DNA from: an uncultured Clostridia bacterium
GTDB lineage: Bacteria > Bacillota > Clostridia > Oscillospirales > CAG-272
NCBI GenBank assembly: GCA_947630625.1
Contig: CANRIL010000007.1
Coordinates: forward strand, 1 to 64,000
DNA length: 64,000 nt
Reading direction: 5' to 3'
Shown in pieces: positions 54,783-63,298 of this stretch. The translations under genes and the position numbers were made by a program. The notes below the pieces were generated by a model. The model made no database searches, was not told the origin of the DNA, and was given only the letters and a program-made list of their open reading frames with translations. Numbering within the stretch: the first letter of the stretch is position 1; each line of letters begins with the position of its first letter.

Positions 54783-57056
54783 ATGGACGGGACGGCGGTA
54801 TACATCGAGTCGTTTGAAATAATGCCGGAACCGCTGATAGATCGGGATACGGCGATTTGGTGTATAACGCTGTCCTTTCTTGCGCTTGTTGGTGGGGTAA
54901 CGTTTGCGCTTATGTGCAATCGGATACTTAAGAAAAAAAGGCTGTCGTTGACGGCGCGTCTGTGGATAGGCTTCGGCAGCCTTGCTTCCTCCGTGTTCAT
55001 CCTTCGGCTTATGGTAGGACTGTCCGGCGTGCTCGGAGAGAAGAAATTTATAGGGGCAGGCGCGGTATTTGACAGCCTCGTACACACCTTGCAGACATTC
55101 AGCATGGACGAGGACTACACGGAGTACGTTGAAACGGGCACCAAAATGCTGGAGATACTCTTCGGAGAAACGGATTTTCTGCCCGCATTTTACAACATTT
55201 ATTCGGCAGCCCTCAACTTTATATGCCCGATAGCCGCCGGAGGATTCTTGCTTTCGTTAGTCACCCGATTCTTGCCGAAATTTCGCCTGTGGATGCGGCT
55301 TCATATCTTCGGCAGAAGGAGCGTCCACTGTTATTTCTCGGAGCTTAATGATGCGTCGCTTGCGCTGGCTAAAAGCATTAAGGAACACGACTCCAAGCTG
55401 CAGAACGCGAACATCATCTTTCTCGACGTGTATCCCGACACGGACGACGAGGCTGTTTCCGAGCGGATCGAGCAGGCGGCACGGTTGGGCGCGATATGTA
55501 TGATGGACGACATCCTCGGCATATCCTTCAGAAAGAAAACGAACAAAAAAATCTTTCTCATGGACAGGGTCGGCGAGAACGAGATCGGAAATCTGCAGAC
55601 GTTTGCGGGGTTTACAGATACAAAAGTGTGCGAAAAGCTCCACGCGGGCGATGAGATATACCTTTTCTGTCAGAGCGACAGCAATATACTTGTCGAGCGT
55701 GAGGTCAGCGACATTTTTAAGCGTGAGCTCGGCGAGAACAATGTGCCCGTAGTCATACCGGTCAAAAGCTACAGGAATCTCATCTGCAATCTGTTGACGG
55801 CGGTGCCGCTTTATACGGCGCTCGACCGCGGCAATGACGACGGTGTGCTCAGCGTCACGATATTCGGCTCAGGTCTTATCGGCACCGAGATGTTCCTTGA
55901 CACGTACTGGTGCGGGCAGCTGCTCGACTATACTCTTTCGATAAACGTCGTGTCGATGGAAAAAGAGAGCGATTTCATCGCGAGGATCGACCACATAAAT
56001 CCTGAGATATTCGAAACGCGGAAGCCTGATTCGGAGCTGCTACGGATATACAGCGGCAGCGACGAGCGCGCGCCCGTGTACTTTCATTTCGAATATTATG
56101 AGACGAACATAAGAAAGGACGACCTCTCCGCCAAGCTGAAGGAGAGCAGAGGTGGGAAACGGCTGATCGATTCCGATTACTTTGTCGTAGCCCTCGGCTC
56201 TGACGAAGAAAACCTTGAAATAGCGGAGCTTCTCGGCAGATTCGTGACGGCAGACAAACCGTCGGTGAAGAAAAAGATCCCGGTCGCATATGCTATATAT
56301 GACGACGGACTTGCAAAGGTGCTGGGGACGAACGGCGGGGACGACAAAACATCGGTCATGATGTGCCCGTTCGGCTCGCTCGGCGAGACGTATAATTACA
56401 GCAAGATCGTGCTTGAAGGAATACGTGAATCCGCGGAGCGGATATCGGACATATATAATAAGGCGATCATACGGAAGACGGCGGACAACAAGACGCTTAT
56501 ATACGACCAATATACGTACTGGGCGAACATAGCACGTGCGATACACATGAGCTATAAGGCTTTTTGCATGGGGCTTGACACCGACAGTTATTATCAGGCG
56601 GTGACCGGTAAGGCGGGAACCATAAAAGAGCGCGACAGAAACAGGCTCGCGTGGCTTGAGCACAGGCGCTGGTGCGCGTTTATGCGGACGCGCGGGTTCC
56701 GCGCGCCGACGAGAGAGGAGGAGGCGGGATATATATCGCAGCTTCCCGACGCGGAAGACGGGGATACGTCAAACTGGGGCAAGCACAAAAATCGCGAGCT
56801 TAAGCTCCACCCGTGCCTTGTGGAGGATGACGATCTCGGAAAAAGGGATATTTTTGCCGAAGGCGCGAAGATAGACAGGCTTGATGAGGTCCTTTTCCGC
56901 ATAAAGACGACGTACAAGAGCAAAAATCTTCGTTCGGACGACGATTTCAAGACGGCGGATTTCCCGGACTGGGAATTCAGGGAGTTTGAAAAAAAGAACG
57001 CCGAAAAAGAGAACACACGAAAAAAGCATAATAGGAGGCTCAAATCACATGTATAA
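54783..57056 (+). CDS. Membrane protein with TrkA/RCK-like domains and a C-terminal RyR domain
   Basis: This 757-residue protein has three N-terminal membrane segments (about 23-45, 60-85, 136-163). A cytoplasmic part follows with a degenerate Rossmann-like region (VHCYFSELNDASLALAKSI, then IIFLDVY) and a second with VTIFGSGLIGTE near residue 362, recalling TrkA-N/RCK regulatory domains of ion channels. Near residue 620 begins a ryanodine-receptor (RyR) domain: LAWLEHRRWCAFMRTRGF and KLHPCLVEDDDL. The C-terminus is basic. It starts 28 nt after the protease gene. I infer a ligand-gated membrane sensor or effector; channel activity is not shown by the sequence. Confidence 0.72.
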   Translation: MDGTAVYIESFEIMPEPLIDRDTAIWCITLSFLALVGGVTFALMCNRILKKKRLSLTARLWIGFGSLASSVFILRLMVGLSGVLGEKKFIGAGAVFDSLVHTLQTFSMDEDYTEYVETGTKMLEILFGETDFLPAFYNIYSAALNFICPIAAGGFLLSLVTRFLPKFRLWMRLHIFGRRSVHCYFSELNDASLALAKSIKEHDSKLQNANIIFLDVYPDTDDEAVSERIEQAARLGAICMMDDILGISFRKKTNKKIFLMDRVGENEIGNLQTFAGFTDTKVCEKLHAGDEIYLFCQSDSNILVEREVSDIFKRELGENNVPVVIPVKSYRNLICNLLTAVPLYTALDRGNDDGVLSVTIFGSGLIGTEMFLDTYWCGQLLDYTLSINVVSMEKESDFIARIDHINPEIFETRKPDSELLRIYSGSDERAPVYFHFEYYETNIRKDDLSAKLKESRGGKRLIDSDYFVVALGSDEENLEIAELLGRFVTADKPSVKKKIPVAYAIYDDGLAKVLGTNGGDDKTSVMMCPFGSLGETYNYSKIVLEGIRESAERISDIYNKAIIRKTADNKTLIYDQYTYWANIARAIHMSYKAFCMGLDTDSYYQAVTGKAGTIKERDRNRLAWLEHRRWCAFMRTRGFRAPTREEEAGYISQLPDAEDGDTSNWGKHKNRELKLHPCLVEDDDLGKRDIFAEGAKIDRLDEVLFRIKTTYKSKNLRSDDDFKTADFPDWEFREFEKKNAEKENTRKKHNRRLKSHV

Positions 57057-57333
57057 ACCAAAGCCTGCTGACACGAGCGCCGTCGTGCTCGACACGGAGC
57101 TCACGGAGCTGACGGAGAGAATAGCCGAAAACGTGCACGATGTCTGGGCTGCCGGAAGAATAGCTGAAGGGTGGACATGGGGTCCCGAACGAAACGACGC
57201 TGAAAAAAAGACGCCGTGCCTTGTGCCGTATGATGAGCTCCCGGAGAGCGAGAAGGAGTACGACAGAAAAACGGCGACAGAGACGCTGAAGCTGATCTCC
57301 GCGCTCGGATACGATATAGTAAAAAGACCGTGA
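57049..57333 (+). CDS. Stand-alone RyR-domain protein
   Basis: This 94-residue protein is nearly all RyR domain: ELTERIAENVHDVWAAGRIAEGWTWG, then TPCLVPYDELPESEKEYDRKTATETLKLISALGY, matching the RyR repeat of ryanodine receptors and prokaryotic relatives. ATG 57049 overlaps the end of the upstream gene by 8 nt, with AGGAGG 10 nt before it, so the two are coupled. It could bind the same ligand as the RyR domain of the membrane protein, as a buffer, sensor or subunit. Confidence 0.88.
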   Translation: MYKPKPADTSAVVLDTELTELTERIAENVHDVWAAGRIAEGWTWGPERNDAEKKTPCLVPYDELPESEKEYDRKTATETLKLISALGYDIVKRP

Positions 57334-57360
57334 CGCGGAAAATTTGCGGAATATAACCCG

Positions 57361-57418
57361 ACGCGCATCAACATTTTTGCCTTTATTTGCGGCAAAACGG
57401 CTGATGCGCGTTTTTTTC
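57361..57418 (+). terminator. Terminator of the RyR/protease cluster
   Basis: ACGCGCATCA (57361-57370) pairs with 57402-57411, with an inner TTTTGCC/GGCAAAA helix, followed by a run of seven T. It separates the cluster from convergent dapL. Confidence 0.88.
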
Positions 57419-57462
57419 GTGCGCGGCGGCGATCACAGACCGCGCCGCGGTTCATTTAATTG

Positions 57463-58644
57463 TCAGAGGAAACGTATGAGGCGGGACGCCGCCTCGGACA
57501 TTGTTTCGCGGGAGCCGAACGATGTAAGCCGGAAGCAGCGCTCACCGCATTTCCCGAAGCCGGAGCCGGGCGTCCCGACGATGCCCGCTTTGTCGAGCAG
57601 CTTGTCAAAAAACGTCCATGAATCGTCGCCTCCGGGGCATTTCATCCAGATATACGGCGACGATGTCCCGCCCGTGAACGAAATGCCGCATTCGCGGAGC
57701 ACGGAGGTGAGAATGGCGGCGTTTTCCATATAATAGCGCACAAGCGCAAGGCATTCGCCGCGCCCCCTGTCGGAAAGCGCCGCTTCCGCGCCGCGCTGCA
57801 CGACGTATGGGACGCCGTTGAATTTCGTCGCCTGCCTTCTCCCCCACATCTCGCGCAGCGAAATTCCCCCGGCAATAAGCTCGGACGGGACGACGGTCCA
57901 CGAAAGGCGCGTCCCGGTAAAACCGGCGGTCTTTGAAAGGCTGCATATCTCTATCGCGCAGCCGCGTGCGCCGGGAATTTCGTATACGGTGTGCGGGGAG
58001 CCGTCGCTTATGTAAGCTTCATATGCGGAATCGTATATGATGAGCGAGCCTGTTTTGAGCGCGAAACCGACCCATTCCGAAAGCGCTTCCCGGTCAAGGA
58101 CCGCGCCGGTCGGATTGTTCGGCGAGCAGAGATATATTATATACCCTTCGCCGGAAAGCCCCTCGTGCGTCGGAAGGAACGCGTTTTCCTCGGTCGCCGG
58201 CAGAAATTCGACGCGCCTGCCCGCCAATATGTTCGAGTCAAGGTAGACGGGATAGACGGGGTCGGGGATAAGCGCTGTGTTGTCGCCGAACAGCTCCGTT
58301 ATATTTCCGGCGTCGCTTTTCGCGCCGTCGGAGACAAATATCTCGGATGCTTCGATAAGGACGCCGAAGCGGGCGTAGTGGCGCTTTATCGATTGGAGCA
58401 GGAAATCGTAGCCGAACGCGGGCGCGTACCCGCGAAACGTCGAGGCATCCGCCATTTCGGCGACCGCGCTCGCCATCGCGTCCGTCACCGATCTTGTGAG
58501 CGGAAGCGTAACGTCCCCGATCCCGAGGCGAAGGAGCTTTTTGTCCGGGTGCAGTTCTTCAAATTTGCGGACGCGCGCGTCAATTTCGGTGAAGAGGTAG
58601 TTTTTCCCGATCAATTTGAAATTTTCGTTGATTCTGATCTTCAT
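57463..58644 (-). CDS. dapL: LL-diaminopimelate aminotransferase
   Basis: This 393-residue PLP enzyme converts tetrahydrodipicolinate to LL-diaminopimelate in one step, bypassing acyl intermediates. Seen are LLRLGIGDVTLPL, the FRGYAPAFGYDFLLQ region, YLCSPNNPTGAVL and the PLP lysine in CSLSKTAGFTGTRLSW. It overlaps dapF by 4 nt, so the two successive lysine/wall-pathway enzymes are coupled. Length is near the family's norm. Confidence 0.96.
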   Translation of the reverse strand: MKIRINENFKLIGKNYLFTEIDARVRKFEELHPDKKLLRLGIGDVTLPLTRSVTDAMASAVAEMADASTFRGYAPAFGYDFLLQSIKRHYARFGVLIEASEIFVSDGAKSDAGNITELFGDNTALIPDPVYPVYLDSNILAGRRVEFLPATEENAFLPTHEGLSGEGYIIYLCSPNNPTGAVLDREALSEWVGFALKTGSLIIYDSAYEAYISDGSPHTVYEIPGARGCAIEICSLSKTAGFTGTRLSWTVVPSELIAGGISLREMWGRRQATKFNGVPYVVQRGAEAALSDRGRGECLALVRYYMENAAILTSVLRECGISFTGGTSSPYIWMKCPGGDDSWTFFDKLLDKAGIVGTPGSGFGKCGERCFRLTSFGSRETMSEAASRLIRFL

Positions 58645-59501
58645 CTGTAAGCCTCCGTTTCGTAAATGCCCTCGTAGACCTTGACGGCTCCCCCCGTCAT
58701 CGTGACGCTGCCGTCATCCTCGACTGTAACGGTCAGTTCGCCGCCGAGAAGCCGGACCGTCACGGGCAAACCGGAGCGGCAGTATCCGTGCCTGACCGCA
58801 GAGGCGACGGCGGCGCACGCTCCGGTGCCGCATGCGTATGTCTCGCCGGAACCGCGCTCCCAGACGCGCATTTCAAGCGTGTTTTCATCAATTATGTGTA
58901 CAAATTCAACGTTTGTCCGCTCCGGAAACATCTCGTGGTATTCGATGTTTCGCCCGATTTTGCTTACATCTATTGAGTTTATGTCGTCGACGAAGATCAC
59001 GGCGTGCGGATTCCCCATAGAAACGCATGTGACACGCCATATCTGCCCGGAGACGCAGAGCTCGCCGCCGACAAATTCTTTGCCGGCGCACAAGACGGGT
59101 ATATCCGCCGCCGCGAACGACGCGCGCCCCATCATAACGGTCGCGGCGGCGACTTTGCGTGTCGCGGGGTCGATATCGAGCGTCAGCTCCTTTATGCCGC
59201 TTGGAGTTTCGATTTTAATGCGGCTTCTTTTTGCGATCCCGCATTCGAATATATATTTGCCGACGCAGCGTATCGCGTTGCCGCACATCAACCCCTCGCT
59301 GCCGTCACAGTTGAACATGCGCATCTTCGCGTCCGCGGCGGTCGAGGGGAAAATCAGCACAATGCCGTCAGCGCCGACGGAGGTGTGCCTTTTTGACATT
59401 TCGACCGCGAGCGCGCCGGGAGCTTTCGGCTCCCAGCCGAAGCAGTTTATGTATATATAGTCGTTGCCGCAGCCGTGCATCTTTGTAAAGCGTATCTTCA
59501 T
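58641..59501 (-). CDS. dapF: Diaminopimelate epimerase
   Basis: This 286-residue PLP-independent epimerase makes meso-diaminopimelate for wall and lysine. The two catalytic cysteines lie in FNCDGSEGLMCGNAIRC and ERGSGETYACGTGACAA; the N-terminal KMHGCGNDYIYI is typical. The usual NADGSE is NCDGSE here. dapL follows, overlapping by 4 nt, so dapF is promoter-proximal. Confidence 0.96.
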   Translation of the reverse strand: MKIRFTKMHGCGNDYIYINCFGWEPKAPGALAVEMSKRHTSVGADGIVLIFPSTAADAKMRMFNCDGSEGLMCGNAIRCVGKYIFECGIAKRSRIKIETPSGIKELTLDIDPATRKVAAATVMMGRASFAAADIPVLCAGKEFVGGELCVSGQIWRVTCVSMGNPHAVIFVDDINSIDVSKIGRNIEYHEMFPERTNVEFVHIIDENTLEMRVWERGSGETYACGTGACAAVASAVRHGYCRSGLPVTVRLLGGELTVTVEDDGSVTMTGGAVKVYEGIYETEAYR

Positions 59502-59595
59502 TCATCCGCCCCATCTTTGTCGCATCATGTTCCATTATAAAATATGCGGGAATTCGCGTTTCAGTGAAAAAAGAGTGCGCAGGCCGTGAGGCGCG

Positions 59596-59628
59596 CGAAA
59601 AAAAGCGCGGGAGCAGATGCCCCCGCGC
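59596..59628 (-). terminator. Terminator of the GH43-like gene
   Basis: On the minus strand a GCGCGGG/CCCGCGC stem (59605-59611 with 59622-59628) is followed by a run of T (59596-59604). Confidence 0.85.
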
Positions 59629-59650
59629 AAAACGGTTTTTTGATAAATTG

Positions 59651-60571
59651 TCAGACGGCTGCCGGAACTTTTCCGAAAGCGGCGGCGATCCGGTCATATT
59701 CCTCCGCGGTGATCGTCAGCATGCTCCCGTGGCGCTTGATGGAGGCGCCGAGGTCATAATCCTTGCGGTCCATGATCTCGAATTTGCCGCTCGGAAGGTC
59801 GCGGGTCAAAAGCGGCAGATATCCGGCGCCCTTCGCGAACTGGTCTACCATCAGGCACCATGCGCCGTCGTGCCGCATGAAGGCGATGGGACCTTCGACG
59901 CCGGGCAGGGACGCGAGCGCGTCGCTGTGGATCTCGGTGAATTCGCCGATCAGATCGGGGCCGCAGTCGAGGATTATGCGCTTTGTCGTTTCGTCCTTGG
60001 AGAAGCGGTAGAAGACGCCGTTTTCACTGACGATCGTAGTGTCAATCACGTCGTCGCCCTTCTCGATATAAAGCTTCGGTTCGGAAAATGTCCTGAAGTC
60101 GCGCGTGTAAGCGCGGTATATCTTCTGCTTGCGGTGTCCGTTCCCCATGTCCATTTTTGATGCCCAGAACACAAGATACGCGTCGCGTTCGGAATCGTAT
60201 GCCGCCTCCGGCGCCCAAACGCAGCCCGCGCCCTCAAGCGCGGTGTCGAACATCCAGGGCTCCGACCAATTTACAAGGTCGTCGGAGGTCCAGATTACCA
60301 TCTTGCGGCTCCCCTCATTCTGTGCGACGCCCCAGCCCTTGCCGTTCGCGATGCGCAGGTCGGTGGCGATTATGTAGAATTTACCGTCGATGCGTGAGCG
60401 GAGAATGAACGGGTCGCGGACGCCGCCCTCGCCTATTGTGGAGCGGAGGACAGGCATGGCGCCGTTCTGATCTTCAAAATGCAGCCCGTCGCGGCTGAGA
60501 GAAAAATATACCTGCTCGCCGTTTGGCGATTCCCCTGTAAAGTGTACAAGCAGGTAACAGTTCTTTTCCAT
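59651..60571 (-). CDS. GH43-like five-bladed beta-propeller glycosidase
   Basis: This 306-residue protein has the family 43/62 style: EQVYFSLSRDGLHFED, GGVRDPFILRSRIDGKFYIIATDL (catalytic-base Asp region), DDLVNWSEPWMF and CVWAPEAAYDSERDAYLVFWA. Family members cleave arabinosyl or xylosyl residues. It has no signal peptide, so it would act on imported oligosaccharides. A third catalytic Glu (LPGVEGPIAFM) is plausible. Monocistronic, with a terminator. Confidence 0.88.
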   Translation of the reverse strand: MEKNCYLLVHFTGESPNGEQVYFSLSRDGLHFEDQNGAMPVLRSTIGEGGVRDPFILRSRIDGKFYIIATDLRIANGKGWGVAQNEGSRKMVIWTSDDLVNWSEPWMFDTALEGAGCVWAPEAAYDSERDAYLVFWASKMDMGNGHRKQKIYRAYTRDFRTFSEPKLYIEKGDDVIDTTIVSENGVFYRFSKDETTKRIILDCGPDLIGEFTEIHSDALASLPGVEGPIAFMRHDGAWCLMVDQFAKGAGYLPLLTRDLPSGKFEIMDRKDYDLGASIKRHGSMLTITAEEYDRIAAAFGKVPAAV

Positions 60572-60714
60572 ATATAAAAGTGTCCTTTCTCAAAAACGCT
60601 ATTTCTTCACTTTGTATGATACCATGAAGGGCGCGTAAAATCAACTCGAAAACGATGATTTGAAAAAATATTTCGCGAAAAAATTTCTCTCTCCGGCAAA
60701 AAGCGGATGAACGG

Positions 60715-60875
60715 CCGCCGTGTGTATGCGGGGCTTGAGCTGCGAGAGGAGGCAGCAGAAAATCAACATGCGGCAGCCGTGTATATGCGGGGGGGTGAGG
60801 CGAGTTGGACGACGCGGCGTGGACGTACACGGTCATGCTGCCGCCGCGTATGTGCGGGATGAGATGACAGAGCGA
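60715..60875. repeat. Weak GC-rich tandem repeat in a 360-nt gap
   Basis: GCCGCCGTGTGTATGCGGGG-like starts recur at about 60715, 60774 and 60840 (spacing 59 and 66 bp), each followed by a purine-rich part. The gap 60572-60931 holds no convincing gene. Confidence 0.4.
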
Positions 60876-60915
60876 AGCGCCGCTCTTTACGGCGGCGCTT
60901 TACTTTTTATTTTGC
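60875..60915 (+). terminator. Hairpin in the gap after the dehydrogenase gene
   Basis: AAGCGCCGC pairs with GCGGCGCTT around TCTTTACG, with T-rich bases on the plus-strand side. It lies past the stop of the minus-strand dehydrogenase but has no T-run in that direction. Confidence 0.4.
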
Positions 60916-60931
60916 TTTAGAAAATCGCGTA

Positions 60932-62470
60932 TCACGCGCCGGCTATGACATCGTGAAGCGTTTCCCGAACGGCGCCGGGGGCTTTGACCATGCGCGCAAA
61001 ATATTCGACGACGCGCGGGAAGAGAGTTGTTTTCGTTACGTCGTAACCGAATATGGTGGTGTCGGACATGATCGGGTATAGCTCGTCCGAAAAGTCGCGA
61101 ACGTCGCCGAGGCGGATATCTTTGAGGTGCGCGCTGCAATCGTCGTAACGCGGATCGCTGCTCGGCGTGAACGGTTCACCGTTGTCGTCGACGGCGAGCA
61201 TATAGCGGCACCATCCGGCATATACGAGCGGGACGGCGACGAGCGTTTCAAGCGGAAGCCCGCGCGAAATATATTCTTTTACAGTCTGCCCGAACCGCAC
61301 GGACAGCTTTTGCGAAGTGTCCGTCGCGATGCGCTGCGGAGAATCTGGCATGAAGGGGTTCGGCAGCCTCACTTCCACCACCTCGTCAATGAACGCGCGC
61401 GGCGAAATAATGCCGGGGTCGGTCACAACGGGGAGCCCCTCGACATAGCCGAGGCGGCGGATAAGCGCGGAGAGGTCGTCGTCGGCGACCTCGCTGCTGA
61501 TGAGCGTATAGCCGAGCAGACATCCGAACACGGCGAGCGAGGTGTGAAGCGGGTTGAGGCACGTCGAAACCTTCATGCGCTCGGTCATTGACACCGTCTT
61601 TCTGTCCGTGAATATCATGCCCACGCGGTCAAGCGGCGGCCGCCCGGCGGGGAACTTGTCCTCAACCACGAGGTACTGCGGCGCTTCCGCGTTTACGAAC
61701 GGCGCTATGTAAGTGTGCTTTTCGGTCACGACCGTCTCGGTGTCGTCAAATCCGTCCTCACGGAGCATCGCGGCGACCCTTTCGTCCGGGCGCGGCGTGA
61801 TCTTGTCTATCATCGAGCACGGGAACGCGACGGAGGCTTCATCCGTCAGCCATTCGGTGAACGACGCGGGCAAAAGTCCTCTCTTTTCCCAGCCGGAGGC
61901 GTAAGCGAGCACGGCGGCGCGGAGCCTGTCCCCGTTGTCGGAGCAGTTGTCCATCGACAAAAGCGTTATCGGGAATCTGCCCGATTCAAATCTTTTGTAA
62001 AGGAGCCACGTGAGCTGACCCATGAACGCGCGCGCGTTTTCCGGCTTGCCTTCGAGGTCGGCGATCTTTTCCGGCAGCGCGTATCCCTTTTCCGTTATCG
62101 TGAAGCTGACAAGGCGCAGGGACTGCGACGTGAATATCTCCGTGAGCCTTTCTATGCTGTCGGCGACGAACAGCGATTCCGCGACGCAGCCGATGGGGGT
62201 CTTTGTGACGGTGCCGTTGCCGTGGAGTGTCACCAAAAGCGAAAGGTCGTCGCGCGGATGATATATCTTTTCAATTATCTCGCGGTCAAACCCTTCGGCG
62301 GCGATTATGCCGCGGCTCGACAGACCTTCAGCGAGCATGCGCTCCGCGAGCGCGCACGGAAACGCGCGGAAAATGTTCCCGGCGCCGAAATGGAGCCATT
62401 CGGGGGAAGCTTTCGTTTTTTTGCGCATCTCGTCGCGGTCATAGGGAAACTTCATATCATAAAGTGTCAT
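60932..62470 (-). CDS. Mannitol/fructuronate-type dehydrogenase
   Basis: This 512-residue polyol-specific long-chain dehydrogenase has an N-terminal WLHFGAGNIFRAF nucleotide loop, SFTITEKGY, LLSMDNCSDNGDRLR, a catalytic Lys/Asn/His-type region with KVSTCLNPLHTSLAVFG and a C-terminal helical domain. The family includes fructuronate reductase (UxuB), altronate dehydrogenase (UxaB) and mannitol 2-dehydrogenase; which it is cannot be told, though hexuronate use is likely. It follows greA by 32 nt on the same strand. Confidence 0.88.
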   Translation of the reverse strand: MTLYDMKFPYDRDEMRKKTKASPEWLHFGAGNIFRAFPCALAERMLAEGLSSRGIIAAEGFDREIIEKIYHPRDDLSLLVTLHGNGTVTKTPIGCVAESLFVADSIERLTEIFTSQSLRLVSFTITEKGYALPEKIADLEGKPENARAFMGQLTWLLYKRFESGRFPITLLSMDNCSDNGDRLRAAVLAYASGWEKRGLLPASFTEWLTDEASVAFPCSMIDKITPRPDERVAAMLREDGFDDTETVVTEKHTYIAPFVNAEAPQYLVVEDKFPAGRPPLDRVGMIFTDRKTVSMTERMKVSTCLNPLHTSLAVFGCLLGYTLISSEVADDDLSALIRRLGYVEGLPVVTDPGIISPRAFIDEVVEVRLPNPFMPDSPQRIATDTSQKLSVRFGQTVKEYISRGLPLETLVAVPLVYAGWCRYMLAVDDNGEPFTPSSDPRYDDCSAHLKDIRLGDVRDFSDELYPIMSDTTIFGYDVTKTTLFPRVVEYFARMVKAPGAVRETLHDVIAGA

Positions 62471-62501
62471 CGCGGTCGCTCCTTTATACGTTTTTGAAAA
62501 T

Positions 62502-63002
62502 TTAATACTTCGCTATCGGAAGCGTGTCGTCGTCGGTCCCTTTTTTTATTGCGCGTATTTCGATCGGGTAAGAGACGCCGTCCTTGACATGGACAGTAAC
62601 CGTCTGCCCGACACGGCCGCCGAGAAGCGCCGCTCCCATGGGGGATTCCTTCGATATACAGTCTTTGAAAACGTCGCGCCGCAGCGTCGTGACTATCCTT
62701 ATCACGCGCTCCTCGTCGTCCTCGGGGTAATAGATCGTCACCTCGTCGAAAAGACCTACAACGTCGTCGGCGGAGTCCGTCGTGATTATGACGGCGGTGC
62801 GGATCATATTCTCAAGATACCGTATGCGGCTGTTGTTGCGGTTCATTTCGCGCTTCGCGGAGCGGTATTCGTCGTTTTCGGAGAGGTCGCCGAGCTCGCG
62901 CGCGGCGCGGACGGCTTCCTTCAGCTTCGGGCGGGCTGCTATGCGTTCGTCGATCTCCGCCCGCATCTTTTCTATGTCGATCTTCGTCAGTTCGTTGTGC
63001 AT
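62502..63002 (-). CDS. greA: Transcription elongation factor GreA
   Basis: This 166-residue protein rescues backtracked RNA polymerase. The N-terminal coiled coil carries the acidic tip region ARELGDLSENDEYRSAK (the catalytic Asp-Glu pair), and the C-terminal FKBP-like domain has ISKESPMGAALLGGRVGQTV. It is 14 nt after the acyl-carrier-like gene and precedes the dehydrogenase. Confidence 0.93.
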   Translation of the reverse strand: MHNELTKIDIEKMRAEIDERIAARPKLKEAVRAARELGDLSENDEYRSAKREMNRNNSRIRYLENMIRTAVIITTDSADDVVGLFDEVTIYYPEDDEERVIRIVTTLRRDVFKDCISKESPMGAALLGGRVGQTVTVHVKDGVSYPIEIRAIKKGTDDDTLPIAKY

Positions 63003-63016
63003 CTTTTTCTTTTCGC

Positions 63017-63244
63017 CTATTCGTCGAGCAGCTCCGAAACGAGGTTCCAGAGCGCCTCGGCGGAATTGAAGTTTTCGGGCTTTACCATGTCGGGCGTTAT
63101 CTCAACGTCGAAATTGTCCTTGATGTCGGCGATGAGCGATTCGATGTCGGCCTCGTCAAGGATGCCGTCCGTGTAAAGCGAGTCCTCCTCTTCAAAGTTT
63201 ATGTCCTCGTGCAGGTCCTGCAAAAGCTCGAGAATGATGTCCAT
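63017..63244 (-). CDS. Acyl-carrier-like protein lacking the phosphopantetheine serine
   Basis: This 75-residue acidic protein has the carrier-protein length and helix pattern, closest in look to DltC-type carriers: LYTDGILDEADIESLIADI near residue 23. In functional carriers the loop reads DS(L/F) with a modified Ser; here LLDS is LDE, so no Ser is present. The C-terminal ITPDMVKPENFNSAEALWNLV fits helix IV. It may be a structural relic or a regulator. Cotranscribed with greA. Confidence 0.75.
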   Translation of the reverse strand: MDIILELLQDLHEDINFEEEDSLYTDGILDEADIESLIADIKDNFDVEITPDMVKPENFNSAEALWNLVSELLDE

Positions 63245-63298
63245 CTGATGTCTCCTTTGGTGTTTATGTATGCTTTTTGCAAATCAAACTGTGAAAAG

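Noticed and set aside
48938-57333. cas genes near the CRISPR remnant
   Set aside because: None of the neighbouring proteins shows Cas1, Cas2, Cas3 or effector motifs; the CARF protein is an accessory type and cannot define a CRISPR locus.
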